A stretch of DNA of 64,000 nucleotides from positions 1 to 64,000 of the forward strand of contig NW_022985199.1 in NCBI RefSeq assembly GCF_010093535.1, read 5' to 3'. Positions 32,985 to 45,789 of the stretch are shown here, one piece after another (the first letter of the stretch is position 1; each line of letters opens with the position of its first letter). This stretch comes from Lindgomyces ingoldianus (lineage: Eukaryota; Ascomycota; Dothideomycetes; Pleosporales; Lindgomycetaceae). The translations under genes and the position numbers were made by a program. Below the pieces are notes generated by a model. That model made no database searches. It was not told the DNA's origin and worked only from the letters and a program-made list of their open reading frames with translations.

Positions 32985-34548
32985 CTTGAAGTCTGTCGTT
33001 TGTGCTGCAGGTATCGCTCAGCTGCTCATAACGAAGAATGTGGATGTCCTTGCTCGTTTTATATGTAGGCCGAGAGCATTGCATGAGAGGACATGAGCAA
33101 TTCGATATTCTGCCTAACGTCCTTTGGCTTCAGTGTTTGCCTCGATCGAGGGCTAGAGACAAAGCCAAAGGTGTACGCGCGAAGGTCTTCGTACCTGGCT
33201 AGTTTCGGTGGAGGCACTCTTAGCTTGCGAAATCGAGGCATCAGGTTTCTGGTGAAATGAAAACGCTAACTGAAGGAAAGGCCGTTTTCCATCTTTGGGC
33301 TTCGATTGCATAAAATAGTGCGATTTAGTAGATCCTGCAACGGATTAGCTCGTCGACGAGGACTTCTTAAGGGTTGACGCCCACATGGTACAGACAGTAA
33401 GAGTGCCGAAGTTGAGAGCAGAGGCTCAGTACTGGACGAGCTGTGAGACAATTGGCATGTGTACACAACATGCTGTACTACGTAGAAGAGTTGCGGCCTA
33501 GGTGTCCTTGGACGCGTGCATTCGCGTGTGACCCCAATGTAGGTACTCTACCTAGTAGTCATGGATTTCCATATTAATAGGGCTAAGACAAAACGCTCGG
33601 ATGTTGATTTCCAAAGGATTGGTGACCTCGGATCCGCCGGTGATCGCGACGTTGAATCGAGGGTCGGAGGCTGACGAGAATCAGTTCTTGGACAACCAGG
33701 AGAGGAACGGCCGACATACAGCTGTAACACTTAGGCTACGGCTGAGGTACTAACCACTCACACGAGGATTTAATGCTCGTAGCATGGCTCGTCTGTCCCC
33801 CTAATGTCTTGTGTAAGGTGAGAATCCGGTACCCTTCTACTTAATTCCACGTGCTCGTATGAGCGTTATCATCGTATCGCCTGTGTTGCCTTTCTTGCTG
33901 TGCATTCTGTAGAGAAGACTGCATGTGCCATGATCAACAACTCAGATTGCTCTAGGATGCTAGTAGGAGATTTGTCAACAAAATTAGGTATCATTTACAG
34001 GAGGCGCACGGACGCCGAGCGTTGAGGAACAGAGGGTTTTCAGCCATAGAGCTGCAGGATCACATGAGTGACACGGTGTGGGGCGTGGTGCCGCAATCCA
34101 GCACAACGAGCAAAACAGTTAGCTCCACCAGTTTCAAAGAAATTAAAAGACTCTGGAAAGAGAAGGTTGAAACAGATGTTCCGGCGACAGCGAGCAGCCC
34201 TCGGGCCAGCTTCGGCCTCGACGCGAAGCCGGGATGACGCCCTCTGCACTAGTTACGGAGGGGTATAGGAGGAGGTGTATCAGCTCCCGACTTCAATACT
34301 AAATTGTAACTGGCACCAGTATAGACTCATAAAAACCCCTCTTTAGTGCTGGAAAGAGGCAGCATACATTTAACGCAGGTCCATTAGGATGACGTGAGTG
34401 CACTATAAGAGTATTGATTTCCAAGGCAACTGTTGACTTTGGATTAAGCTGCAAGTTCCCGAATGCGGTAATAAACTCGCATATCCGAGATGCCATATAT
34501 GAAGCACACGGATCCAGATATTGAGGAGCGGAAGCCTCGTTCAAGCCG
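32985..34548. other. Intergenic, no gene recognised
   Basis: About 1.5 kb between two minus-strand genes. Frames such as 33059-33241 and 34022-34237 show no family resemblance or consistent splice structure. The first part is the promoter of the Ser/Thr-rich gene. Confidence 0.45.
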
Positions 34549-36038
34549 CTACGCCGGAGGAAGAAAGTTCGCGAATAAAATGGCCTGAATCATACAATAC
34601 ATAATCATCCACTGCACTACCCATTGGGATAGCACCTGTGACTGTCCGTGTTTTTGGGTTTTTCGGTCCGTGATCCATTTTGCAATCATCAAATACCACA
34701 TAGCATAGCCTGAGGATATGCGATTGGCGATCTGGACGTGAAAATTCGTGGTTGCTAGAACAGCAAGAACCAGCTGGGGCAAGGCTAGTTGTGGTAAGGT
34801 GGAAATCTTTGTGCTGACAGCTCTTGAGTCCGCAGAGCTCCTGGTCTTAGACTCGGCAGCTTCGACTACAGGGGTCTGAAGAGTGTCCCACAGGACTGTA
34901 GCGCTTGATTGAAACAGTAACCAGAGCGTCGGTACTGCTATCAGGAACAGTGGCAAGTTCGGCAGAGTCCAGTATCGAAGAAATCCCACATTCCTGGTAA
35001 GATAAGCCAGCTGTACACACTATGTAGGTAAGACTCACCAGTAATTGCTCTGTACCCATGAGTAGACGCTCGGGATTTTATCATGACACCAAGGCCTTTT
35101 CCCCGCACCTGAACTGAGTCGCACACAATACTCCTGGTAGGCTAGCCATTGAGGGCCGAAGTAGCCAACGGCGATCAAAGCACCAGAAACTAATGTAACG
35201 AAGATCCTTCGGAGTTCTTCCTTACTTAGCTGGAGAGTCGCAAGACGTGGAATATTACAAGTAACATCGTAAAGGAAGATGAGCCCGTTAAACAAGCCAT
35301 TGCCCCTGATCAAGGCTGCTGCGCCGAAAATGCCGCCTGATGTCAGAAGGTACATATCTTGACGAGCAGACCAAGCCTGAGCGGGGGTTCTAGATTCCTG
35401 GGCAAGGGCATAGCAGAGCATGCCTGACAAGTTTAACGCTGAGAAGAGCGCTTCGGTGTAGGGAGCACACAAGAACAAGCCAGCCGGAGATAGTACATGG
35501 AGAATTGATGCGATGAACGGGATCTGCCCTTTCTGCTGACGGCCCAGGATGACCTTTAGAAGCTGATATAAGACAAGTACAGATATGAAATGACAAGAGT
35601 TAGAAATAACTATCGCAATCCAAATGTAAAACTGAAGTGATGGCTCAGCATTTCGCGATAAAACTAAATCACGTTAGAATCCGGTAATTGGAAAGGTGTG
35701 AAGACATGTGACTTACAGCGAGTTGCAGCACTTAGGATTCGCGTGTACGCCCAGCTGAAAGCCCACTCTTGTTCGTAAATGTAACCTCTTTGGGCAGCTT
35801 TGACGAAGTACAGCGCATCCCACCGAAAAAGATTGAGGGAAAGGCGGCTGGAAAGAGACAACGACTGGGATCTGAGACGCCGGAGAGAATTATCGGCAGA
35901 CAGAATGAGCGCTGATGTATCATACCCAGGACCTGGACAAAATGCTGCAAGGAGAATCAAAAGAGCCTTCCAAGCAAGAAACGCCAAAAGGAGACGTGTG
36001 GTAGGATTATGTAGCAAAGATTTGGATACTGCCCTCAT
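34549..36038 (-). CDS. GPI mannosyltransferase 2 (Gpi18/PIG-V)
   Basis: Three exons, 35717-36038, 35039-35663 and 34549-34993, with introns of 53 and 45 bp, give 463 residues. Gpi18 adds the second mannose of the GPI anchor in the ER lumen, using dolichol-phosphate mannose. Family patterns are clear: LFRWDALYFVKAAQRGYIYEQEWAFSW in the first luminal loop (with the conserved Trp-Asp), then LSPAGLFLCAPYTEALFSALN, then LIRGNGLFNGL. Eight or more hydrophobic helices are visible. The C-terminal part has the usual Tyr-Trp-Thr-Leu-Pro-Asn-Leu-Pro-Leu-Phe and a final helix ending NFLPPA. The splice at 35038 completes a Trp codon. It is divergent from the ribosomal protein gene. Confidence 0.92.
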
Positions 36039-36227
36039 TGTGGCCAGCGCAAGTCATCGCCACTTCGTGGAGGACTGTGATGAATGACAATAGTAGTTTG
36101 GGAATATGGACAAGTTAAAGCCTGGGTCTTGAACAGGCATTCTTGGTGCCGGAAAATCTACCATCCGCGCTCCGCAAGCGAGCCCACGCTTGGCACCGAT
36201 TTTGCCAACTTCCCGCACCGACATCGT

Positions 36228-36251
36228 CGATTCTTCGATTCTTCGATTCTT
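36228..36251. repeat. CGATTCTT tandem repeat x3
   Basis: Three exact head-to-tail copies of an 8-bp unit upstream of the probable leader intron of the eL8 gene. Confidence 0.85.
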
Positions 36252-36290
36252 TCGACCGCACCAACTTCGACGTCCGCCAACAACCACACG

Positions 36291-36472
36291 GTAAGCGCTT
36301 TCTCTCAACCTCAATTGTTTTCTTCAACATATACGTCGCGCGTTCCAAGTTTGGAATCATGTCGATATTTGAAGATGGCTAGAGCGTGGATTGGCAGCAA
36401 TGTCTTCCAGTTCTTAGAGACACGGAACCTTGGTGAATGAGATTCGCTGACGGCTTCTGTTCTCAATGACAG
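36291..36472 (+). other. Probable 5' leader intron of the eL8 gene
   Basis: A donor gtaagc at 36291, a branch-like CTGAC near 36448 and an acceptor caatgacag ending at 36472 frame a 182-bp intron just before the start codon. It would remove an in-frame upstream ATG at 36466. Leader introns close to the start codon are common in fungal ribosomal protein genes. Confidence 0.55.
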
Positions 36473-36486
36473 CCTGGACGAACAAG

Positions 36487-37460
36487 ATGCCACCAAAGGG
36501 CAAGAAAGCGGCGCCCGCGCCATTCCCTCAAGGAAAAGCCGGTGCGAAGAAGCCAGCGAAGGTATATAAACTCTCACCGAGCACTGCATGCGCCCACAAG
36601 CATGACTTCAGGTGTGCGAGCTAACTATGATGCCACTCCCTTAGAACCCACTCATCGAGAAGCGCCCCCGCAACTATGGCATCGGCCAGGACATCCAGCC
36701 CGCCCGCAATCTCTCCCGTATGGTCCGATGGCCGCAATACGTCCGACTCCAGCGACAGAAGAAGATCCTCAACCTCAGACTGAAGGTCCCCCCCGCGATC
36801 GCCCAGTTCCAGCATGTCCTTGACCGAAACAGTAAGAAAAGAAAAGAACATTGACAGTGGAATGTAAGACTGACAACGCATAGCTGCCGCCCAGGCCTTC
36901 AAGCTGCTCAACAAGTACCGACCGGAGACCAAGGCTGAGAAGAAGGAACGTCTGACCAAGGAGGCTACTGCCATCTCCAATGGACAGAAGAAGGAGGATG
37001 TGAGCAAGAAGCCATACACTGTCAAGTACGGTCTAAACCACGTCGTTGGCCTCATCGAGAACAAGAAAGCATCGCTGGTATTGATCCCCAACGATGTTGA
37101 CCCCATTGAGTTGGTTGTCTTCCTTCCCGCTCTTTGCCGCAAGATGGGCATTCCGTATGCTATCGTTAAGGGCAAGGCCAGGCTTGGCACTGTTGTTCAC
37201 AACAAGGTATGCTTCCGTACACACACCTCTTTAGATTCCGTGTACCAATTTGAGAATAGACTGCTGCTGTGCTTGCTTTCACCGAGGTTCGATCAGAGGA
37301 CAAGAACGAGCTCTCCAAGCTTGTCTCTGCTATCAAGGACGGCTACCTCGAGAAGCACGCCGAAACGAACCGACACTGGGGTGGTGGTATCATGGGTGCT
37401 AAGGCAAACGCTCGCATGGACAAGCGGAGGAAGGCCTTGGAGAGCGCTATCAAGATCTAA
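36487..37460 (+). CDS. 60S ribosomal protein eL8 (L7Ae family)
   Basis: Four coding exons, 36487-36561, 36645-36831, 36884-37206 and 37260-37460, give 261 residues, the usual fungal length. eL8 (L8 in yeast) belongs to the large subunit and its core is an L7Ae-type RNA-binding fold. The N-terminus [19 protein letters not shown] and the stretch [27 protein letters not shown] are highly conserved. The L7Ae core reads [45 protein letters not shown]. The last intron falls after VVHNK and exon 4 resumes TAAVLAF. The protein ends in a basic helix ([15 protein letters not shown]). High expression is expected. Confidence 0.96.
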
Positions 37461-37874
37461 GCGGCTGATGGCTGATGGCTGAAGGGATTTCATAGGCTCG
37501 GCGTGTCTTTTACCTTTGCATGAGGCGAGCTTGGAGCAATACCTAGGTGTTTAGGGCTTCCAAAAACAGCCACCATGGGCTAGAATCAATCATCAGGAGA
37601 TTACTCACATATTGCGGCGAACTCTTCGCATGGTGTGATGAATAAGCGAGTGTGGATACCGTCGGCAGTAGCGTCGATTATTCCTCCAGACAAAATGGAA
37701 GGTACTGCTCCCCCACTAAGGAAAACACTTGAGTTTCAACATCTTGTCAATACTTGTGTCATCTTAACAACATACAGTCTCGAAGCTGTACAAGTACTCC
37801 ACATATCGAAAGTCCCGATTGCAGCATAGTTTTGGTGTTTGCGTGGCCGCCGCCACCCTATCTCCGAGCTCAAG
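37461..37874. other. Intergenic between eL8 gene and OCD-family gene
   Basis: Includes three copies of GGCTGAT right after the eL8 stop (37462-37481) and the promoter of the downstream gene. No other gene is visible. Confidence 0.5.
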
Positions 37875-39296
37875 ATGCCTTTGACTATCTTATCAGATTC
37901 AGATGTCCGCACTCTGCTTTCAAGTCTCACAAAAGAAGACATCCTCGACCTGCAGCAAAGCTTGGCCGACGCTCTTCACTACTACTCTACTTCGACCGAA
38001 GAAGACCTTAACGGCTGCTGTTCCTTATACCAACCACTGCGGACCGCCCTCAAACGCAGTGATGGCCAAACCACCCTGTTCATGCCCGCGAGCAGCAACG
38101 ATGGGATCGGCGTAAAGATTGTAACGCTATCGGAGCCAGACACTAAAAAGTCTGATGCTGCATCGCTCCAGTCATTTAGTTCTCTGTCCCTAGCCTCGAC
38201 GACGGAATCTACAACCTCGTCTACAACTGCCTTCGATGTCCCGCCAGACTCAATAGCAAGCGGCCATAGCACAACACCAAAGGGCTCACTCACCCTCCTA
38301 GATAAATATGGTACACCCCGTGCCCTCGTCAACGCCGAGGAAATCACCGCCTTCCGCACCGCTCTCGCTTCAACCATGCTGTTCAAGAAACGGACGAATG
38401 TACACGATGTCGTTGTCTTTGGCGCTGGCAAACAAGCTTATTGGCATATACGTCTTGCGCTTCTGCTCCGCGGGCCAGAAATACACCATCTGAATATCAT
38501 AAACCGGACTTTTGAATCCGCACACGATTTAATCGAGAGACTATATGAGCCGCTACAGCAACCCGTCGCATTCCCCACCATAAACATTCCAATAGCCGAA
38601 ACCACCGATCTTGTACGACCCAAGATCCAGATCCTGACGCCGAGCCACACGGAATACGAACGCCTTCTGAAATCCACGATTCGCGCTTCCAGCATTATAT
38701 TCTGCACGACACCGTCGCTATCCCCGCTGTTTCCCGCCTCTTATCTCACGAACCCCGAAGGTAGGAAGAAGGGGAGATATGTGGCCGCGATAGGCAGTTA
38801 TAAACCGCACATGGTGGAAATCCATCCAGATATCCTGCGGCAGAATGTAAAAGGCGAACACGGACATCATCACCACCGACACGTGCGACAAGGCGGCGCG
38901 ATCATCGTGGACAGCGTGGATGCGTGTCTGAAGGAAGCCGGGGAGATTATTCAAGCGGGGCTTGGGGGTCGCGAGATTGTGGAAATTGGTGAGCTATTGA
39001 TGCTGAAGCGAGATGCGGAGAGGCGACGGTTAGAAGCTAAAGGAGGGGATGGGAGTCGTAGCGGTGATGAGGGACTGGGACTGGATGGAAGTGGGGTTGA
39101 GTTGGGAGAGGCGAAGAGGGTTAAGGGTACAGATAAACAGGTGCAGGATGCTGAGAAGGGGCTTATGGAGTGGTTGCAAAAGGGGAACGTGATTTATAAG
39201 TCTGTGGGGTTGGGATTGATGGATGTTGTTGTGGGCACGGATTTGGTGCGGCTGGCAGATGATAGGGGAATCGGCACCAGGATTGAGAATTTTTGA
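37875..39296 (+). CDS. Ornithine cyclodeaminase/mu-crystallin family protein
   Basis: Single exon of 473 residues from the ATG at 37875 (MPLTILSDSDVRTLL); the frame is open a little further upstream but without ATG. The family comprises NAD(P)-dependent ornithine cyclodeaminases, ketimine reductases and alanine dehydrogenases. The nucleotide-binding motif is VVVFGAGKQAYWHIRLAL near residue 180. Substrate-side patterns FMPAS, GVKIVT and GSLTLLDKYGTPRAL are present, as is GSYKPHMVEIHPDIL. The fungal version carries a low-complexity Ser/Thr insertion around residues 90-140, a His-rich loop (GEHGHHHHRH) and a charged insertion near 390-430. The end, YKSVGLGLMDVVVGTDL, fits the family's final helix. 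The substrate cannot be decided from sequence. Confidence 0.85.
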   Translation: MPLTILSDSDVRTLLSSLTKEDILDLQQSLADALHYYSTSTEEDLNGCCSLYQPLRTALKRSDGQTTLFMPASSNDGIGVKIVTLSEPDTKKSDAASLQSFSSLSLASTTESTTSSTTAFDVPPDSIASGHSTTPKGSLTLLDKYGTPRALVNAEEITAFRTALASTMLFKKRTNVHDVVVFGAGKQAYWHIRLALLLRGPEIHHLNIINRTFESAHDLIERLYEPLQQPVAFPTINIPIAETTDLVRPKIQILTPSHTEYERLLKSTIRASSIIFCTTPSLSPLFPASYLTNPEGRKKGRYVAAIGSYKPHMVEIHPDILRQNVKGEHGHHHHRHVRQGGAIIVDSVDACLKEAGEIIQAGLGGREIVEIGELLMLKRDAERRRLEAKGGDGSRSGDEGLGLDGSGVELGEAKRVKGTDKQVQDAEKGLMEWLQKGNVIYKSVGLGLMDVVVGTDLVRLADDRGIGTRIENF

Positions 39297-39833
39297 GGCG
39301 GGATAGATGGGTATAGTGTCGCGGGGCTATGGGTTGTAGTATAGGAGGGTATTTGCGTATTGGTTTCGACGAGCCCATCTTGACGACCACGTCCTTTCAA
39401 GGTCGACCAGAGCTCGAAAATAATAGATCACATCAAATGACACCAAAACCAGCAAACCTTTTATCTAGAAGGGAAGGATACCTAGCATTCATACCTCGTC
39501 TTAGCTTACGCCACCCGATGCAAGTAGTCGCTGGAACTGATACACATGTAACCATAGAAACCAAAAGAAGCCAAGAGCAGAGAAGAAGGAGAACAACAAA
39601 GGAGCTCACTCTCTAAGAGATCCGCAAAACCGTGTCCACAAGACTATAGTACACACAATGTGTCCGAATCGTGCCTGCAATTTTGTGGCGCATTTATTTC
39701 CTTACTTTACCTTGCTTTACCTTGCGTTGCTTCACTGTTTATTGACCGGACATCTTGCTGTCATGATATCATGACTTTATCGTCGTGACTTTTAATAAAA
39801 TAGTATTTTTTGTTTTCTCTTGTCTTCTCTTGT
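39297..39833. other. Convergent intergenic region
   Basis: Lies between the 3' ends of the OCD-family gene and blm10. It contains short direct repeats (ctttacctt) near 39704-39725 and CT-rich repeats near 39815. No gene is visible. Confidence 0.5.
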
Positions 39834-42800
39834 CTATGCGAAATAGCTCTTCCACAGCACACCCTCCAAATCCTCTAATTGCTCCTGTTGAAAGGCCTAA
39901 AATATTGTGAGCAAACAGTGTGTTATCAAAGCTCGGACATGGAAATCTTACCTTCACATCTACATGCCAAGTATCCTGTCTCGTCTTCTTAAAATCCGCA
40001 AGAATGCTCTTTACACTCTTCCCCACCATCCCAGGATCTACCGCCGCCTTTCTGGCTAGCGTGGCTAGCACATCTGGTAGCCACGCAGGCGGCGGGCTGG
40101 CATACGGGAATGCTTGAATCAAGGCGCCTAGACCTAGAACGGCCGCGTGACGAGTCAGAATGAGTTTGTTGTGTTCTGGGGTCGGTGTGCCAGGGTTCCG
40201 GCGTTTCGGAAGTGGGTTTTTGCCTAGCATGCTCGAGAATTGTTGTTTTAGTGACTCAACCATGCGGTCCCGAAGACCGGCAGGAGAGCAGCGGATCATG
40301 CCCGAGAGGGTGGTCGCGGCACCCATTCGTACTTCTAGTTGGACATCGCCGAGCATGGCGGACACACAGTTGAACATGTCTTGTTGCTGGCGCTCCGACA
40401 TGAGGAATAGACGGCGGAAGTAGATGACCTGGATGTTGATCAAGATGCGGAGACGCTGATGCCAGGACGTAGCGTTGCGGCCGATGCGGATGAGTGCTGC
40501 AATGAACTCTTCGTCCTCGCCTTGACGGTGTGGGATGTTTGGAAGGTGACGGAAGACGTGGTAGGCAAGAGACTGCAGTTCTGGATCTTCTTTAATGTCC
40601 ATCATGTGAAGGAGCTGCTCCATGAAAACGTTTGGGAAGAACTTGACGAGCTGTGTGCATTCATAAGAAGAGAGTGTTGAATCTAGCCATAATAGCACAG
40701 TCTTGCCACCAGAGGTATAAGAAGACGGGGTTTGCTGTCCAGCAGGTCGCTCTTTTCGCCAAACTTCGAGACGGTCGAAAACGGAGGTGATGGTTGCACC
40801 GTACTCTTCAGTGGGCTCATAGGGACGAAGACCAATGGACGATACTTCCTTTTGGGCCTTGATAAGTGTTGAAACATCCTTATACGACTCGTGATACCTC
40901 GTGCGATAAATGCTGGCAATCGTTTGGCCCATAGCTTCGCGAACACCCTTATATGGATGATCTAAGTGCTCCATGAAGTCCTTCAAAATAGGCTTCTCTA
41001 ACTGGAAGTGCCATCCAGCATCGCATATGCATTGCTGAAGCAAGTGGATTTTAGAGCTCTCCTTAAAGGCAGCATTTGATTCCATATCGAGCCTGAAGCT
41101 GGATAGCCAGTCGACAAGGGGCCAACCTCTCCTAGGATCCTTGGCTTGCAGGACAACATGAAGGAACGTAGTCCAGTACGAAGAGTTCTCGGGCGTGAGA
41201 CCGTCCTTGAAGATACCGCGAATGATTGGGAACGCATATTCCCAGACCTCCTGTCGCTGCTCAGGACGAAGCTCTGGTGCGCAGGATAGCAAAGCTCCTA
41301 GGATCTCGGCAGTAGCTCGGTGCTGATGCTTGTCGCTTCCGTCTCCATAGACAGACTGGGTGAGATCTTTAATGTCTTCGAAAGTAGCTTGAGTGAGGCC
41401 GCAAAAGATTAATTCGAAAGCATGCGTGAGCATCATGGCACTCGACATGCGGAAACGGTCAGATCCAGAATCTCGCGGCTCTTGCTTCATGTAGGCAAAG
41501 TACGTTGAGAACCAATTGCGGTCTAGCAGCTTTCCGATCTTCTCTCGAATGCCATTTTCCACGTCGTCATAGGAAACTTGAGGAGCATTTGGCAAGAAAG
41601 CTGGCATAGTCTTGGTCCAAACCAACCAGCCTGGATAGTCAAAATCGACATAGTACTTCGCTTCCGGTTTGGCAAAGCTGGCGAGGTGTTCTTCCGTCCA
41701 GTTCGGATCATCAGCGTGGGTTGGGACACTGATTTTATCTGGGAGCTCTTCTTCGCCGAGCAGATATTTCTCATAACTGTGACCAGTGATGGCTCGGGTC
41801 TGGACGACCGAGAAGAGGCCGACCAATGCACCCGCATAGAGTCCTCGTAGGCTTGGGTGGGGGTCGATGGAGCCCTTGGTAACCAGATCAATCATCTGAT
41901 CCGAGGCTATGGTGTCGTATCGCATCCCCAGATTGACAATAATGGCGGCAGTTCGGCTGACCTTCTTCCAATGCGCGGTTCGGCCAATTTCCACAAGTTC
42001 TATCGACAGGTCCGCCTTCTTGCCTTCGATGCGGCTTCTTTTCTTTCTGATATAGTTCTGCCGCTTAGCGACCGTCTCTTGTACAGTCTCTTCCTCACCT
42101 GGAGCAATGACGAATGACATAGATTCAACCACATCTTTGTCAAGAATTACCATTCGCTCCATCGCCTTGCCCATGTCCATGACTTGGAACGTGGCGTTAG
42201 TTGCAAGCTTCTGCACGGAAGGCTTATCAGCGCCAGTGACTTCGATAAATGCCTTGATCAAAGTTGGTGTGAACCTCCAATCTCGGGCAATCGTCTTTGC
42301 TAGACTACCAAAGAGCAAAGAGAACATGGCACCTTTGATGCGTGGATAGTCATTCGTATCGACAGCCTTCGTCAAGGCCTCAAGCAGCGGTGGAATGACC
42401 AGGGGTCGGGCTCCCAGTATACACTTAACTGCGGACTCATTTGCAGTCTGTGCCGTCCGGCGAATCTCAGTATACAAAGACACGCTAGATTCAGCAAGAT
42501 CAAGTAGAAGCATCTTATCAAGTTCTGTTCTTGGGCGAGGATTGGCGTTGTGCCGCAGACGCTGCAGATGGTATACATTGGCTCGTCTGACTAGGAGGGG
42601 TCGCGGATACTCCTTTCTAGTGCCGTTAAACTTGTATGGAAGGGATTCAATAGAAAGAAGCCTGGCCACTCGATCTAGGACGTGGGCCGATCGCTCAATA
42701 CCAACGTCGATGAACCAAGACCGATAAGCATTGTAGAGGGAGTTGAAGCATGGCACATCGTCTTCTTGCTTCTCGATTAGGAACTGGTGAACCTGGTGCA

Positions 42801-45789
42801 ATGTCTCTCCAATTTGATGGCGAAGATCATGGATAACCATGTAGTTTTTGCTATCCCGCTTCAGTGGGTATCCAGCCGCATACTGGAAGGTAGGCTTCAC
42901 TTCTTCGTCTTCTGCCTCTCCTAAACCTGCATCATCGTCGATGCCTTCTGTGTCCATAGCATCTGGATCAGAACCAGCATCGGATTCTATGGTTGGAGCA
43001 TCGTGCCTAGGGTCGAAGAGGACCGATATCCCCGAGATGATCAGCCTTAAGAGGACCAGGTTTCGGGATACTTCGTCAGACCAGTCCTTTCCAGTACCGT
43101 CTCGCTTGATGGGCGGGTCCGGTCGAATAAGAGCTAATAAGACGTTCACCGCACTTTTAGATTGAGATTCAAACAGCTTCACCGCAAAATTGATCTCTTC
43201 AGTGTTGGGCGTATGCCATTTGATACTCATTTTCTTCGGATCAACAAGACGACCCCAAGATTCTCCCGTGAGGCCTTTCTCCAGCTCATCGGGTTCGTTA
43301 ATGGAGTAATCAATCGTGTAGGTAACGGTGAGGTTGAGAAGGAGATGATGGATGAAGTTAGAGACATGAACGGTGGGGATGCCACGGCACCTTTGCTGCA
43401 TGAACTCGGCAATCTCAAAGAGCTCCTCCTTCCAAGCTACTACAGATTCCCCAACGTGTACTACACACATGCTCAGGATGGCGATGTTCCATACAAGACC
43501 ACGATCTCGGGGCAGTACGTCCGAGCCGGTGTATCGAGTGGAGCCAGCGCCATTGTCATCTATTTCGGTACGGATACCGGCAAGAAGAGGCGGTAGAAGG
43601 CGCTTCAGAGACTTCTCAGGGTTGACCTTAACGAGAGCATTGCAGATGAAGGCCATCGCATCTCGAGACTGGTGAATCACATGGTTCGCGACGAAATTGG
43701 CAATCTTGTCTAACGCAATGTCGAAAAGCTCTGGAGACAACGCTGCGAGCAATGGAGTGAAAGCCGCTGGTAGAGTATTGACCACATTTTCCTCGGGGGA
43801 TCCGCTCCGAACCCTAGAGGCATCTGGTAGGTTCTCTAGCAGAGTAAAGACACGGCCAAGAAAGGACATTAGGAACTCGGCAAGCCCGGTCGTTGAAGAT
43901 CGGAGGATCATCTCTTCCTCATGGTCGCTGAGCTCCTTAGAATAGTCAATTTCCACACCCCCACTTGCGGACTCTAAGCGTTCAACTTGCTCGGTGATCC
44001 ATCGTACCGCAAGGCCTGTATCGGTGTCCGCTTCCTCCATCGGTGTCTCCGCCCCGTCTCTTAAGATTTGACCGTTTGGTTCCTTCTTCTCTTGTGTCAG
44101 GTCATGAAATGGTACCGTGTAACTAACGGCTTGAATGTAGGACAACGTATGCAGAGTCTTCTCTAAATCGTTGGCGTCTATGCCGGGCAGTGCAAGCCCT
44201 AACGCGGTCGTAACGTGACATCGGTAGCCTTTTGTCCTCGCCATGACCCTGGCCAGCATGTTCAAAGCCCGAATTGAGGATATCGTGCGATGCACCTCGA
44301 CGAGACCTTGCATTGCGGGGTAAATCCTCTGAAGGGCTCCAGGAAGGATTAGAGTCGGTTCCAAATAGGCCAAGCTCTGAAGCGTTGCCAAAGCGAAATT
44401 CATCGCCGTCCCACTTTTCGCAAAGATGCCCATGAAGGTAACTTCTCGCAGACAGAGCACGAACCGCCGCTTCAGTGCGTCGTTAAGCTTCCGTTTCTCG
44501 GGTAGCTCCATCTCACCACTATGTTCCCGATTCCACCGCATCATGAAGAAGTCGGCCAGGTAGAACACAAGCCCCGAAAGTGTCTTGGTCCAACTGCCGG
44601 AATTTGAAGGGTGGAAGAATGTTTCCACGGCTTGGATTAGTCCCTCCAGCTTGCTGAGGACGGAATCTGAATGTTCCAGGCATGCTGGCGAGAGCGACAT
44701 GACAATCCATCGTGCGATGTGATTTGCCAGTGGATGCTTTCGTTGATCTCGGTCTAGCATAACTGCTAAGCCAGCACCTAGATCGACAGTAGTGCTATAT
44801 GGGGACGTGGCCTGTCCGACGGGTATTTCAAGCAGCCGGAGAAGAGAAGTGAACACGAGGGACGACTGCTCGCTTGTGAAGATGCCATGCTGCGAGAAGG
44901 GGATATGACTTGCGGGTAGAGAATCCCGGGCAAGTCTGGAGAGGAAGTCGACAAAATGTACATCAAAGTATTTCGATCGGTTGACTAATGACCACAGATG
45001 GAAGACTGTGGGGAGATACTCCTGCGGCTGCAAATCGTCCCTGTCCTCTGGAGCGGGAATTGTCGGGATCATCAGGTTCAGCAAGCCAACCACGACGAAG
45101 GCTCCTTCCGAGAAAGAAGTACTAAAAAAAGGGAGAAGCTCCTCGAACAAGGCGGGGATCTCTTTGGGGTCAAAATAGAGCTGTGCAAACGTGCACATCT
45201 TAGTTAAGGTCCGAATATTGCGCTTGACGTTGGGCGGGTGTGATCCCCCAGATTCAGAGGGGAGAACAAACAGCTTGAGCTCCCGGAACAGTGGTCGCCA
45301 GTCCAAGACCAGGTCCTTGGTGGGCCGGAGATAGTGTTTCCTCTTGGTCAAGACCATAAACACACTCGCAAAACGCTCTGCGACCAGATAGTCTATACCC
45401 GGAGCAAGTGCAAGCTCATAATAGAGTTGAATCAGCTTGATGCGCGTGCGGCGAGGGAGGTCGAACTTGAGCGATAGCCATCCGCGAAGCTCGCGGGTCC
45501 AGTGCACTGCGCCCGGTGCAAAGTCACCTGCCGACACAGCAATATAAAGATGCTTCAGACATGTATTCAGATTGTCGTCCCTCTCCGCCTGCTCCTCCAG
45601 CTCATACGGTAGGTACTTGAGGTATGGGAAGGTCCGCGGGCGGCTTCGGCTCTCCTTGTCGTAGTCCAAGCCGTTCACACCGCCGTTGGCCTGGCGCCAA
45701 TCGCCGCCGGGGGAAGTTGCACGAGATATGTCAGGCCCGGAAGCTGCATCGAGGGCACTCATGAGCTGCGATATTCGTTCGGTGCCCAT
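39834..45789 (-). CDS. Proteasome activator Blm10/PA200
   Basis: A long first exon (39952-45789) and a 63-nt last exon (39834-39896), separated by a 55-bp intron, give 1966 residues. Blm10/PA200 is a HEAT-repeat ring that caps the 20S core, opens its gate and acts in proteasome assembly and histone turnover. The N-terminus contains the fungal pattern FPYLKYLPYELEEQAERDDNLNTCLKHLY, and the middle domain (IHHLLLNLTVTYTID, LFDPRHD) and later HEAT units match the family. Without the last splice the frame reads into a chance tail; with it the protein ends in an acidic helix and WKSYFA. Yeast Blm10 and PA200 end in a Tyr-Tyr-Ala type HbYX motif that docks into the alpha ring; here the penultimate residue is Phe. 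It is divergent from psf3. Confidence 0.94.

Larger units (their letters stand above)
36039..36486. promoter_or_regulatory. Divergent promoter of gpi18 and the eL8 gene
   Basis: The 448 bp between the two start codons carry both promoters and the 5' leader of the ribosomal protein gene. An 8-bp repeat (CGATTCTT x3) lies at 36228-36251, just upstream of a probable leader intron. Confidence 0.5.
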
